This document shows, piece by piece, positions 11,711 through 20,120 of a stretch of 64,000 bases of DNA (positions are counted from its first letter, which is position 1; each line of letters starts with the position of its first letter). Under the pieces are notes generated by a model. That model had not been told where the DNA came from. It did no database searches and was given only the letters and a program-made list of their open reading frames with translations. This stretch comes from Rhizobium sullae. Its GTDB lineage: Bacteria; Pseudomonadota; Alphaproteobacteria; Rhizobiales; Rhizobiaceae. Made by a program: the position numbers and the translations under genes. The stretch is from NCBI RefSeq assembly GCF_900169785.1, contig NZ_FWER01000003.1, forward strand, positions 62,001 through 126,000. Direction: 5' to 3'.

Positions 11711-12886
11711 TTACCGGAAAGCGGCTTTGAAATCCGTTGCGTAGCCCTGATCCGCGATTTTGCCCTCAAGCAGCAGTTCGGCTCCGAGACGGCCGATCTC
11801 GTCGGAACTTTTCGCCGAAGTGCCTGCGCAGCCGGTGAGAACCGCAAGCCGCGGAGACGAAGTATAGCCGATCATCGGATAACCGCCCTTGGTGTGCGAG
11901 ACGGCGCAGGCCGCTGTCGAAACGGAAAGCGGCCTCAAATCCGGAACAATACGGCGGGCGACCGCCATCAGATAATCACGCGCCGCCGGGCGCCCCTCGG
12001 TGCGGAACCAGGCGCGCAGTTCCGCCTCCGTCTCAAGTCGGTAGTCATCGGGATCGCCGCCGATCTTCAGATAGAATTTTCCATCGGGATAGCAGATCGG
12101 CGGCAGCAGATAGATGTCGATCCCGGGCGCATTGAGGATCAGCGACGGCATGGCGACGAAATCCGCTGCCTGCGCCTTGCTCACCTCGAACAGTGTAACC
12201 GTTCGCCCATGAACCGACATATCGACGGATTGTGGCAACAGATTCTCGCCAATGGAAAAACCGCCCGCCGCAAGCAGCACCTTTTTCGCCGTGTACGTCC
12301 TGCCCTCCGAAGTCTCGACAGCGACCACCCCGCCTTCGTCGCGGATCGCCGTGACATAGTCGCGAACGACTGTTGCACCCGCCATTTCCGCGATAATCGA
12401 CTGCGCCTTTACGAGCTTGCGCGGGCTGATATGTCCGGCGCCCTTTACCTGGAATACGCCCTCGCAGCCGTCCGGCAGGGCAAAGAACGGAAACGTTGCT
12501 TTGAGGCCTGCCTCGTCGAGCACTTTCGTTTCGACACCAAGCGATGCAGCGGCTTTTGCCGTGTTGGCGATATAGTCACTCTGCGCCGGCGCCACGAAGA
12601 CGCAACCCGCTTCGGTGTAGAATTCGAGGCCGCTCTCTGCTTCGATCTCCGCGTATCGGGCGATCGAACGATTGGCCAGCAGCGCCCAGTCGCGATCAGG
12701 ATCGACGGTTCGGGTGATGCGGCCCTCGTCGTAATGGCTGGCGAAAACGCCCTGATGCGCCTTGCGGTTTTCCGGTTCGTCGGGACCGATCACGGCCACG
12801 CCGCCCGTCTGTTTCGCCAGATGCTTCGCCGCCGCCGCGCCCATCATCCCGCGGCCGACGACGATATATTTGAAATCAGCCGCCAT
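11711..12886 (-). CDS. FAD-dependent oxidoreductase (DAO family, sarcosine/N-methyl amino acid oxidase-like)
   Basis: Flavoprotein of 391 residues in the D-amino-acid-oxidase (DAO) superfamily. The N-terminus reads FKYIVVGRGMMGAAAAKHLA, a GxGxxG-type dinucleotide fold, though with Arg-Gly-Met where many members have Gly-Gly. A middle section contains VETSEGRTYTAKKVLLAAGGF, typical of the FAD domain. The C-terminus has CAVSHTKGGYPMIGYTSSPRLAVLTGCAG, matching the conserved GFTPDxxP...GxSGHGF region loosely. Size and layout resemble MSOX/SolA enzymes that oxidise N-methyl amino acids. The substrate cannot be told from sequence, and no transporter or partner gene adjoins it. Confidence 0.8.
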   Translation of the reverse strand: MAADFKYIVVGRGMMGAAAAKHLAKQTGGVAVIGPDEPENRKAHQGVFASHYDEGRITRTVDPDRDWALLANRSIARYAEIEAESGLEFYTEAGCVFVAPAQSDYIANTAKAAASLGVETKVLDEAGLKATFPFFALPDGCEGVFQVKGAGHISPRKLVKAQSIIAEMAGATVVRDYVTAIRDEGGVVAVETSEGRTYTAKKVLLAAGGFSIGENLLPQSVDMSVHGRTVTLFEVSKAQAADFVAMPSLILNAPGIDIYLLPPICYPDGKFYLKIGGDPDDYRLETEAELRAWFRTEGRPAARDYLMAVARRIVPDLRPLSVSTAACAVSHTKGGYPMIGYTSSPRLAVLTGCAGTSAKSSDEIGRLGAELLLEGKIADQGYATDFKAAFR

Positions 12887-12940
12887 ATCTCACCTCGCTT
12901 CGAGGTCCAGATAACATGGCGGCCGATGTGATTCATATTC

Positions 12941-13504
12941 TTAAATCGAGGTTTGCGCCGCGCTTGACATAAGGACCAGCACTTTGCCGCAATAGGCTTT
13001 CGAGACCGGGTTCATCTTCCGTGCGCCGTGGCCGGCGTTGTATTTGAGGATGGTGTTGCAGGTCTGTCCGCCGCCGAGATCGTGGGCTGCCGCCAGATAT
13101 TTCATGCCGTATTTGATGTTCGTTTCCGGATCGAAGAGTCCCTTCTTCGTTCCCGAGTAACCCATCATGCGCGCGGTGGCCGGCTTGATCTGCATGAGGC
13201 CGATTTCGCCTGCGCTACCGCGGGCGTTCGGGTTGAAATTGCTCTCGACTCGGACGACGGCGTGGGCAAGCTCGACAGGCACATCGTATTGCTTGGCGTA
13301 TTTGACAATCAAAACGGAATATTTGTTGGCCGTGAAATCCGGCATTGCATAACCGCTCTGGCGGTCGACGGTCTTGAAAATGACCGTTTGGGTTTTCTCG
13401 TTCCCATCTTTGTTTTTATTAGCTGCATCGCCAGCAAAAGCGCAGCCGTACCCTGCCAGCAGCAAGCTTGCGCATGCCGCTGCACCAATAATCATATGTC
13501 TCAT
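12941..13504 (-). CDS. Soluble lytic murein transglycosylase (SLT domain), secreted
   Basis: Periplasmic enzyme that cleaves peptidoglycan glycan strands with anhydro-muramyl formation. The protein has 187 residues. An N-terminal signal peptide (residues 1-25) includes SLLLAGYGCAFAG. The SLT domain follows: LAHAVVRVESNFNPNARGSAG has the catalytic Glu, and then come GLMQIKPATARMMGYSG, NIKYGMKYLAAA and ILKYNAGHG. It stands alone, with 260 bp upstream that hold no gene. The family is clear; the particular Slt/MltE-type role is not. Confidence 0.88.
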   Translation of the reverse strand: MRHMIIGAAACASLLLAGYGCAFAGDAANKNKDGNEKTQTVIFKTVDRQSGYAMPDFTANKYSVLIVKYAKQYDVPVELAHAVVRVESNFNPNARGSAGEIGLMQIKPATARMMGYSGTKKGLFDPETNIKYGMKYLAAAHDLGGGQTCNTILKYNAGHGARKMNPVSKAYCGKVLVLMSSAAQTSI

Positions 13505-13766
13505 GTAGTCTAGTTACTCCGACCCAAAGAATTACCGGACTGCGCGCCTCGCCGTCTTCCCGTTTCACGTGCCAAGGACTGGCAACGTTCCGCAGCAATT
13601 CTTATCGTTTCATTTTGACTCTCGCAGCTACACACAAAAACAGCCGCGAGCGCCGTTCAGCGAGCGGGGTTAGACCATCGCAATGAGGAGATAATAGGGA
13701 AATCATGTGGCAGTGCAGCATTCAAGGCTGTTTGCGCAAAACCGTTGCGTGAGTGTCACACAGCCG

Positions 13767-14528
13767 TCATGAATAGCGCGGCAGCGCCGAAAGCAGGCGG
13801 TGCAGCGTATCGATCGTCGAAAAGTCGGCGATGCCGTCGACGCGTTCCTGGCGGAAATGGCGCTGGAAGGCCTCCACGTCACCCGCCGTCTTGTCGGAGA
13901 ATTCACCTGTGATTTCCGTAGCATAGCCGTAAAGCGAGAGCATCGACTGCAGGGCCTCGACCGGTTGGCCGCAATCGCCCCGCTGGAAGAAGCGCCCGCC
14001 GGTGATCGGTGCCGGTTCGACCCAGTGTCCTACCCCTGCGTGATGCAGTTCCGCCCACGGAAATTTCTCGCCCGGATCGACCTTGCGAACGGGTGCAACG
14101 TCCGAGTGCGCAAGCACCCTTTCCGGTGCGATCGACCAACGTTCGCCGCAATCACGACACAATTCGATCACCGCCGCAATCTGTTCTTTTGGGTAGTCCG
14201 GCAAACCGCCCGGATGCCCGGCATTGGCGATTTCGATGCCGATGGAACGGGAATTGATATCGCCCTCGTCGTGCCAGCTGCCCGTGCCGGCATGCCAAGC
14301 GCGCCGCGCCTCCGGCACGAGCTGAACGACATCGCCGTTCTCATGGACGAAATAGTGGCAGGAGACCTGGCTTTCCTCGCGACAGAGCCAGTCGAGCGCC
14401 CCTTCCGCCGTCGGCATGCCCGTATAATGAAGAATGATCATCTCCGGCTTGCGCCCGCCCGCGCGTTCGCCATGGTTCGGCGACGGCTGCACGGAAGCCT
14501 TGCTGTAGTTGGCCTCGAAAGAGGTCAT
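13767..14528 (-). CDS. N-acetylmuramoyl-L-alanine amidase (AmpD/AmiD type) with C-terminal peptidoglycan-binding domain
   Basis: Zinc amidase that separates the peptide from muramic acid; 253 residues. The Amidase_2 domain spans roughly residues 30-170: MIILHYTGMPTAEGALDWLC has the first Zn-ligand His, with SCHYFVHENGDVVQLVPE, RAWHAGTGSW, SIGIEIANAGH and LAHSDVAPVRKVDPGEKFPW with the later ligands. A PG_binding_1 repeat covers about residues 185-250 (LQSMLSLYGYATEITGEFSD). No signal peptide is obvious. The start overlaps the stop of the TerB/DnaJ gene by 4 bp, so the two are translationally coupled, an arrangement often seen in rhizobia. Confidence 0.9.
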   Translation of the reverse strand: MTSFEANYSKASVQPSPNHGERAGGRKPEMIILHYTGMPTAEGALDWLCREESQVSCHYFVHENGDVVQLVPEARRAWHAGTGSWHDEGDINSRSIGIEIANAGHPGGLPDYPKEQIAAVIELCRDCGERWSIAPERVLAHSDVAPVRKVDPGEKFPWAELHHAGVGHWVEPAPITGGRFFQRGDCGQPVEALQSMLSLYGYATEITGEFSDKTAGDVEAFQRHFRQERVDGIADFSTIDTLHRLLSALPRYS

Positions 14529-15232
14529 GCGGCGCGGCGTTCCTTCTCGATCGTCGCATAGGCGTCATTGAGGGCAGCCATGCGCTCATTGGCGATCGCA
14601 TGGAACTCCCTGGGGACGCCACGTGAAATCAGACGGTCGGGATGGTTCTCGCTGACGAGGCCACGATAGCGGCGGCGGATCGTCGGGAAATCGTCGGAAG
14701 GGGAAACGCCGAGGACCTTGTAGGGATCCCGGCCGATCGAGACATGGCGCGCCGCGATCTGCTCGAAACGTTCTTCGCTCATCTCGAAGATCTGGCCGAT
14801 ATGATGGAGGAAATTCATCTCCTTCTCATGGACCGCCCCGTCCGCCTTGGCGATGTGGAAGAGGCCGTCGAGCACGTCTTCCAGCACCGCGCAATTGGAG
14901 GTGCAACTGACGCAGAGAGACGAGAGCTTCGCGGCATAGGCCTCGTAACCCGCAACGTCCTGGCGCGCGAGATTGTAGAGGCGGGCAACATTCTTCGCTT
15001 GGTCCTGAGGAAAGAAGAAGATGTCGCGGAAAGCCTGGACTTCCTTCTCGCTGACGACGCCGTCAGCTTTCGCCATTTTTGCGGAAAGCGCGATGATGGC
15101 GACGGAGAATGCGACCTTACGACGGGTCTCGGGATCACCCTCGAAAACCGTGCGGATCGCCTCGACCATCGCCGAGAGCGCGTTGCCCGCAGCGTTGCCA
15201 ACAGCATTCAGCAGTTTTTCCCAGAAGGACAT
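14525..15232 (-). CDS. TerB/DnaJ-domain protein (DjlA-like)
   Basis: Predicted co-chaperone of 235 residues from ATG 15232 (MSFWEKLLNAVGNAAGN). An alternative ATG at 15247 has no better ribosome site. Residues 40-150 form an all-helical TerB-like domain with alternating Lys/Glu and the phrase MAKADGVVSEKEVQAFRDIF, repeated as IAKADGAVHEKEMNFLHHIG. The C-terminal J-domain (about 165-230) has DPYKVLGVSPSD and the HPD tripeptide in SENHPDRL. DjlA proteins of this shape help Hsp70. It is coupled to the amidase gene; what links the two is unknown. Confidence 0.82.
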   Translation of the reverse strand: MSFWEKLLNAVGNAAGNALSAMVEAIRTVFEGDPETRRKVAFSVAIIALSAKMAKADGVVSEKEVQAFRDIFFFPQDQAKNVARLYNLARQDVAGYEAYAAKLSSLCVSCTSNCAVLEDVLDGLFHIAKADGAVHEKEMNFLHHIGQIFEMSEERFEQIAARHVSIGRDPYKVLGVSPSDDFPTIRRRYRGLVSENHPDRLISRGVPREFHAIANERMAALNDAYATIEKERRAA

Positions 15233-15597
15233 CGAAGTTTCTCGCATCGCAATATGAAAATACCTTGATCAAATAATCATAGCCTTTGCAAGGCGGCGAT
15301 TGGTCGTAGGATTGAAAACACTTTTCACAATTCGGTAATTGTCCCGGCTTTATCAGGCGAAAGACAGCACTCGGATGCGCACTTCCATACGCCTTTCGAA
15401 CAGCCTGCCATTGCCTGCTCGAGATTTTCCACAGCGCGTCTCGGCGGGCAAATCGGGCTTGAAACGATTAGATGCGTTCTTCCTGCGGAACCGGCCATTT
15501 TTCGTAAATTCTTTACTTTACAGCCCTCTTTCCCTGCCGCATCCATGCGTTACGTTAGCTGCATGTTATCGCGCCTCGAAGCGCTCAAGGAGGGAAA
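15233..15597. other. Divergent intergenic region between the djlA-like gene and pfp
   Basis: About 365 bp with no convincing gene on either strand. It presumably holds the divergent promoters. A short inverted repeat (CAATT...AATTG) lies near 15330-15343. A good ribosome site (AAGGAGGG) precedes pfp. Short open frames here show no recognisable protein features. Confidence 0.6.
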
Positions 15598-16809
15598 ATG
15601 GCCAAACAGAAAGTAGCAATGCTGACCGCCGGAGGCCTGGCCCCCTGTCTTTCCTCCGCCGTCGGCGGTTTGATCGAACGCTATAGCGACGTCGCGCCGG
15701 ACGCCGAGCTCATTGCCTATAAGTCCGGCTATCAGGGCGTGCTGCTTGGCGACAGCATCCAGTTCAGCAAGGAAATGCGCGAAAAGGCGCCGCTTCTCCA
15801 CCGCTTCGGTGGCTCGCCGATCGGCAACAGCCGCGTCAAGCTTACCAATGCCGCCGATTGCGTCAAGCGCGGCCTGGTCAAGGAAGGCGAGAACCCGTTG
15901 CGCGTCGCGGCCGAACGCCTTGCCGATGACGGCATCACCATTCTCCACACCATCGGTGGCGACGACACCAACACGACTGCCGCCGATCTCGCAGCCTATC
16001 TCGCTGCCAACAATTACGACCTTACCGTCGTCGGCCTGCCGAAGACGGTCGACAACGACGTCGTGCCGATCCGCCAGTCTCTCGGCGCCTGGACGGCGGC
16101 CGAAGTCGGTGCGCATTTCTTCGACAATGTCAGCAACGAGCAGAGTGCGGCGCCGCGCACACTCGTCATCCACGAAGTCATGGGCCGTCATTGCGGCTGG
16201 CTGACGGCGGCGACCGCCCGGGCCTATCTCAGCCGCACGAAGAACTACGAATATGTCGACGGGATGATGATGAATGCGGGCATGAAGAGCATCGATGCCG
16301 TCTATCTGCCGGAAATGGCTTTTGATCTGCAGGCCGAAGCCGAGCGTCTCAAGGAGATCATGGACAAGACCGGCCACGCGACCGTCTTCGTCTCTGAAGG
16401 CGCCTGCCTCGATGCCATCGTCGCGGAGCGGGAAGCCGCCGGCGAGACTATCAAACGCGATGCCTTCGGTCATGTGAAGATCGACACGATCAACGTCGGC
16501 GGCTGGTTCCAGAAGCAGTTCGCCAATCTGCTCGATGCGGAGCGTTCGCTGGTTCAGAAGTCCGGCTATTTCGCCCGCTCCGCGCCTGCCAATGCCGACG
16601 ACCTCCGCCTCATCCAGAGCATGGTCGACTTGGCCGTCGAAAGCGCGCTCAATAAGATCTCCGGCGTCACCGGCCACGACGAGGGACAGGACGGCAAATT
16701 GCGCACCATCGAGTTCCCCCGCATCAAGGGGGGCAAGGCCTTCGATCTCTCGACCAGATGGTTCGCCGAAGTGATGGATACGATCGGGCAAAAATACCAG
16801 GAAGCATGA
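15598..16809 (+). CDS. pfp: Pyrophosphate--fructose-6-phosphate 1-phosphotransferase (PPi-PFK)
   Basis: Glycolytic phosphofructokinase of 403 residues that uses pyrophosphate, a reversible step. The start MAKQKVAMLTAGGLAPCLSS follows an AAGGAGGG ribosome site. The family block TIGGDDTNTTAADLA shows GGDD: Asp instead of the Gly of ATP-dependent enzymes is the hallmark of PPi use. PKTVDNDVVPI contains the catalytic Asp pair region, followed by MGRHCGWLTAATA. Rhizobiaceae generally lack the ATP-type PfkA but carry this PPi enzyme. Confidence 0.93.
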   Translation: MAKQKVAMLTAGGLAPCLSSAVGGLIERYSDVAPDAELIAYKSGYQGVLLGDSIQFSKEMREKAPLLHRFGGSPIGNSRVKLTNAADCVKRGLVKEGENPLRVAAERLADDGITILHTIGGDDTNTTAADLAAYLAANNYDLTVVGLPKTVDNDVVPIRQSLGAWTAAEVGAHFFDNVSNEQSAAPRTLVIHEVMGRHCGWLTAATARAYLSRTKNYEYVDGMMMNAGMKSIDAVYLPEMAFDLQAEAERLKEIMDKTGHATVFVSEGACLDAIVAEREAAGETIKRDAFGHVKIDTINVGGWFQKQFANLLDAERSLVQKSGYFARSAPANADDLRLIQSMVDLAVESALNKISGVTGHDEGQDGKLRTIEFPRIKGGKAFDLSTRWFAEVMDTIGQKYQEA

Positions 16810-16867
16810 TTGACGCAGGGCTAATATGGTGTCTTTGCTTGTTTCCTAGGGATTAGGAGGAGATTCC

Positions 16868-17503
16868 ATGTCGCTCGAAGCCTGGCTCGCTTTTGCCGCC
16901 GCATCCGCCATCATGCTTGCCATTCCGGGGCCGACGATTCTCCTCGTCGTCTCCTATGCGCTGGGACATGGGCGAAAGACGGCGCTAGCGACGGTGAGCG
17001 GCGTGGCGCTCGGCGATTTCACGGCGATGACGGCTTCCCTCTTCGGCTTGGGCGCGGTTCTGGCCGCATCGGCAATGCTCTTCACAGTATTGAAGTGGGT
17101 CGGCGGCGCCTATCTCATCTGGCTCGGCATCAAGCTCTGGCGCGCCCCCCTCATCACCGAGCCGGTTGCCGACAACGACAACCTGCCGGAAAAGAAGTCG
17201 CTGAAGATCTTCCTGCACGCCTATATCGTGACGGCGCTTAATCCGAAGAGCATCGTCTTCTTCGTCGCCTTCGTTCCGCAGTTCCTCAATCCCGCGAAGC
17301 CTTTTTTCGAGCAGATGGTCATCATGGAACTGACCTTCCTCGTCCTCGCGGCCATCAATGCGTCGAGCTACGCCCTTCTTGCAAATGCCGCGCGCGGACT
17401 CATCCGAAAGGCCAGCGTACAGCGCGCCGTCAACCGTACTGGTGGCACGTTGCTCATCGCTGCAGGTGCCGTGACGGCCGGTTATCGCCGTATCGCCGCT
17501 TGA
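16868..17503 (+). CDS. LysE/RhtB-family amino acid exporter
   Basis: Inner-membrane exporter of 211 residues with six likely membrane spans. The N-terminus MSLEAWLAFAAASAIMLAIPGPTILLVVS carries the PGP motif typical of the family, followed by GHGRKTALATVSGVALGD. The latter half has NPKSIVFFVAFVPQF, another family block. A GGAGATTCC ribosome site lies just upstream. It is 58 bp downstream of pfp on the same strand and may be in the same transcript. The substrate (homoserine, threonine, lysine or other) cannot be assigned. Confidence 0.88.
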   Translation: MSLEAWLAFAAASAIMLAIPGPTILLVVSYALGHGRKTALATVSGVALGDFTAMTASLFGLGAVLAASAMLFTVLKWVGGAYLIWLGIKLWRAPLITEPVADNDNLPEKKSLKIFLHAYIVTALNPKSIVFFVAFVPQFLNPAKPFFEQMVIMELTFLVLAAINASSYALLANAARGLIRKASVQRAVNRTGGTLLIAAGAVTAGYRRIAA

Positions 17504-17617
17504 CGATTTTCGCCGGGTTGCCGCGCAACAGCGAATAGGTTAATGGCAAATCAGGGTTCAGGGTTTCAATAATTTTCTAAACGCTGCCAGGGCGGCGCCA
17601 TCCACGAAAGTGACCGA

Positions 17618-18559
17618 ATGGTAGCGAACGGATTTTCCGGCCTGAAACGCGGCCTTGTCGCGACGACAGTGGTCTGCGCTATCGCCGGATGCTCGACCGT
17701 TGAGTACACCTCACAGGCGGAATTGACCGCAGTACAAACCGTCGTTCCAACGCCGAAACCGGGCGAAAATGCCATGATGGCTGCCGTTCCGGCCGCCGAA
17801 GGCGCCGGCCAGTCCGAAACCGCATTCGCAGCTTCTAATCCGCAAGCAACGCCCGCTCTTACCGCCGCCGCAACGGCAATGCCGGCGACGGCAACGTCCG
17901 CCGATCCTGCCATGCAGCAGGCAATGGCCGCCGGCGCAACGCAGATCCCGCTGACGCCGGAAATGACAGCGATCCAGTCGGTCGTGCCGACCCCGCGTCC
18001 GGCAACTGCGGCATCGCCATCGACACAGCTTGCCTTCGCAGCGACGACCCCGCAAAGCGGCGCCCTGGCCGCTATCGCTTCCGTCGGTGCCACGCAGCGT
18101 TCGATGTCGGATTTCACCTTCGACGAATCCGGACCGATGGATCCGCCGGCCGCACCGCCGATGTTCAGCGATAGCGACGTCGACACCGCTCCGACCGCGG
18201 AAAAGAGCTTCATCAGCAAGCTAATCAGCAAATATTCGAAGCTCTACGAAGTTCCCGAAACACTGATCCACCGCGTCGTTCGCAGAGAAAGCCGTTACAA
18301 TTCGAAGGCTTACAACAAGCGCGGCTATTTCGGCCTGATGCAGATCAAGTACAACACGGCCAAATCAATGGGCTATGACGGCGCGCCCGCCGGCCTTCTC
18401 GACGCCGAGACCAACATCAAATATGCCGCGAAATATCTGCGCGGCGCCTGGCTTGTTTCCGACAACAAGGAAGAAGATGCCGTAAAGCTCTATGCGCGCG
18501 GCTATTACTACGACGCCAAGCGCAAGGGCATGGCCGATATCGCCCACGGCAATTACTGA
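17618..18559 (+). CDS. Lytic transglycosylase lipoprotein with duplicated linker motif
   Basis: Outer-membrane or periplasmic transglycosylase of 313 residues. A lipoprotein signal (GLVATTVVCAIAGC) puts the acylated Cys near residue 25. A low-complexity linker rich in Ala, Pro and Thr occupies residues 35-190 and contains two copies of a short motif (TAVQTVVPTPKP and TAIQSVVPTPRP). The SLT domain fills the C-terminus: YEVPETLIHRVVRRESRYNSKA with the catalytic Glu, then GYFGLMQIKYNTAKSMGYDG and NIKYAAKYLRGA. The domain is related to that of the gene at 12941-13504. The long linker may let the enzyme reach the peptidoglycan from a membrane anchor. Confidence 0.87.
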   Translation: MVANGFSGLKRGLVATTVVCAIAGCSTVEYTSQAELTAVQTVVPTPKPGENAMMAAVPAAEGAGQSETAFAASNPQATPALTAAATAMPATATSADPAMQQAMAAGATQIPLTPEMTAIQSVVPTPRPATAASPSTQLAFAATTPQSGALAAIASVGATQRSMSDFTFDESGPMDPPAAPPMFSDSDVDTAPTAEKSFISKLISKYSKLYEVPETLIHRVVRRESRYNSKAYNKRGYFGLMQIKYNTAKSMGYDGAPAGLLDAETNIKYAAKYLRGAWLVSDNKEEDAVKLYARGYYYDAKRKGMADIAHGNY

Positions 18560-18562
18560 GTT

Positions 18563-19942
18563 TCAATTGGCGGACAGCGCGGCCAGCAGCTCCTTCAGCA
18601 CCACCTGCGGCTTGTAGCCGAGGCGGCCGGGCGTCAAGCCCATGCGGACGAAGACCAGGTTGGCGGACGGCACGATCGCCATGCTTTGCCCGTCGTGCCC
18701 TTCCAGCCAGAACGTATCTTCCGGCAGCCCCGATTCGGCGCTCGTATCTCCGCCGGGCGCTGCGAGCCATGCCTGGCCTTGCGTATATTTGCCGCCGGAC
18801 GATTGCGTTGGCGTGCGCATCGCCCTGACAAATCCGTCCGGCAACAGCCGCTCGCCGTTCCAGACCCCATCCTGGAGCAGGAACTGTCCAAAACGCGCCC
18901 AGTCGCGTGCCGTCGCGTAGAGGTAGGAACTCCCCACAAAGGTTCCACGGGCATCGGCCTCCAGCACCGCGCTCGACATGCCGAGCGGCCTGAAAAGCGC
19001 GTCCCCCGGATAGGCGAAGGCCTTTTTCTGGTCGCCCACCCCGTCCATCCAGATCCGCGATAATAGGACCGCCGTGCCGCTCGAATAACGGAAACGTTCG
19101 CCGGGATTCGCCTCGAACGGCGCGTTGGCGGGCAGCGCAACCATATCGGGATCGAGATAGAGCATGCGCGTCACATCCGCGACATCGCCGTAATTCTCGT
19201 TGAAAGCGAGGCCGCTTTCCATGCCCAGTAGATCGCGGAGTTTGATCCGAGACCGCTCGTCATCCTTCCACTGCGGCAAGAGGCTGGCCGTGTCGAAATC
19301 GACCTTCCCGTCGAGCATGGCACGCCCGACAAGCGCAGCATTGACCGTCTTGGTCATCGACCAGCCGAGCAGCGGCGTCTTCGCATCGAACCCTTCCCCG
19401 TAGCGCTCCGCGACGATCCGGCCGTTGTGGACGACGATCATCGCCCGCATTTGCGGACCGGCCAGCACCTCATCTGCCAGCAGCGATGCAAGCTCTCCGT
19501 CGTTGGCGGCGGTGACACTTTCGCCGTCCGGCCATAGTTCCGCTTTTACCTGAACAGACGGCAGCGGATCGGAAGGTGCGGCATTGGCGGCCGCCTCGAA
19601 ATCGCCATCCGGCACGCTCGTGCACCCAAGTGCCCCGCGATAGAGCGCATATCCTGGTGCGAAGAGCCCCAGGATGCGTGCCGTCACATGCCCTCGTTCC
19701 CGGTCAACCGAAACGCGCACCAACCGCAACAGCGGATTTCCCGGCGCCTGCACATCGTTATGGAGCACCGCCTGCGGATCGCGCCCCGCCAGAAAGACGT
19801 TCGAGCAGACGATCTTCGCCGCATATCCGTCGCCCACGCGCAACAGCTGCGGCGGACTGACGGAAAGCCAGGCCCCGCCTCCGATGACGATGACGGCGGA
19901 AGCCGTGGCAAGTGCCTTCAGGATACGCAGAACAGATCGCAT
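18563..19942 (-). CDS. Serine hydrolase of the beta-lactamase/penicillin-binding fold (class C-like)
   Basis: Predicted exported hydrolase of 459 residues with an N-terminal membrane or signal segment (residues 10-30, LATASAVIVIGGGAWLSV). The active-site motif SxxK is present in LLGWSMTKTVNAALVG. A YxS/N-type motif follows (FRYSSGTAVLLSRI), and HDGQSMAIVP stands near the C-terminus where KTG-like residues occur. EstB-type esterases and 6-aminohexanoate-dimer hydrolases share this layout, so a true beta-lactamase activity should not be assumed. It is convergent with the transglycosylase gene, leaving only 3 bp between the stops. Confidence 0.82.
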   Translation of the reverse strand: MRSVLRILKALATASAVIVIGGGAWLSVSPPQLLRVGDGYAAKIVCSNVFLAGRDPQAVLHNDVQAPGNPLLRLVRVSVDRERGHVTARILGLFAPGYALYRGALGCTSVPDGDFEAAANAAPSDPLPSVQVKAELWPDGESVTAANDGELASLLADEVLAGPQMRAMIVVHNGRIVAERYGEGFDAKTPLLGWSMTKTVNAALVGRAMLDGKVDFDTASLLPQWKDDERSRIKLRDLLGMESGLAFNENYGDVADVTRMLYLDPDMVALPANAPFEANPGERFRYSSGTAVLLSRIWMDGVGDQKKAFAYPGDALFRPLGMSSAVLEADARGTFVGSSYLYATARDWARFGQFLLQDGVWNGERLLPDGFVRAMRTPTQSSGGKYTQGQAWLAAPGGDTSAESGLPEDTFWLEGHDGQSMAIVPSANLVFVRMGLTPGRLGYKPQVVLKELLAALSAN

Positions 19943-20056
19943 GTCATTCCCTCCACGAACGGAGAGAAGCAGGAAATCTCTTCACAAAAAAGAGCACAAT
20001 GACGCGAGTGCCGTTTCGTCTCGGGCAATTCCTGTGGACAGCGATACCCACAGTCT

Positions 20057-20074
20057 GCGTCATCAAACTGTAGC
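20057..20074 (+). promoter_or_regulatory. Degenerate candidate Pho box upstream of btaA
   Basis: GCGTCAT-CAAA-CTGTAGC lies 47 bp upstream of the btaA start. Against CTGTCAT-N4-CTGTCAT it matches 9 of 14 positions with the exact 4-bp spacer. btaA and btaB are phosphate-starvation, PhoB-dependent genes in Sinorhizobium meliloti, so a Pho box is expected here. The match is weak and rests on context. Confidence 0.4.
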
Positions 20075-20120
20075 AGGGACGCGCTACACGCCCTGAACGC
20101 TAAAAGGGTGACAGACTCAT

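Noticed and set aside
11220..11744. Open frames on both strands across 11.2-11.7 kb
   Set aside because: They overlap the RNase P RNA, whose P1 pairing and conserved core are clear; the peptides have no similarity to known proteins.
18563..19942. Antibiotic-resistance beta-lactamase
   Set aside because: The fold is shared by esterases and peptidases. Size, membrane anchor and context do not point to a resistance enzyme.
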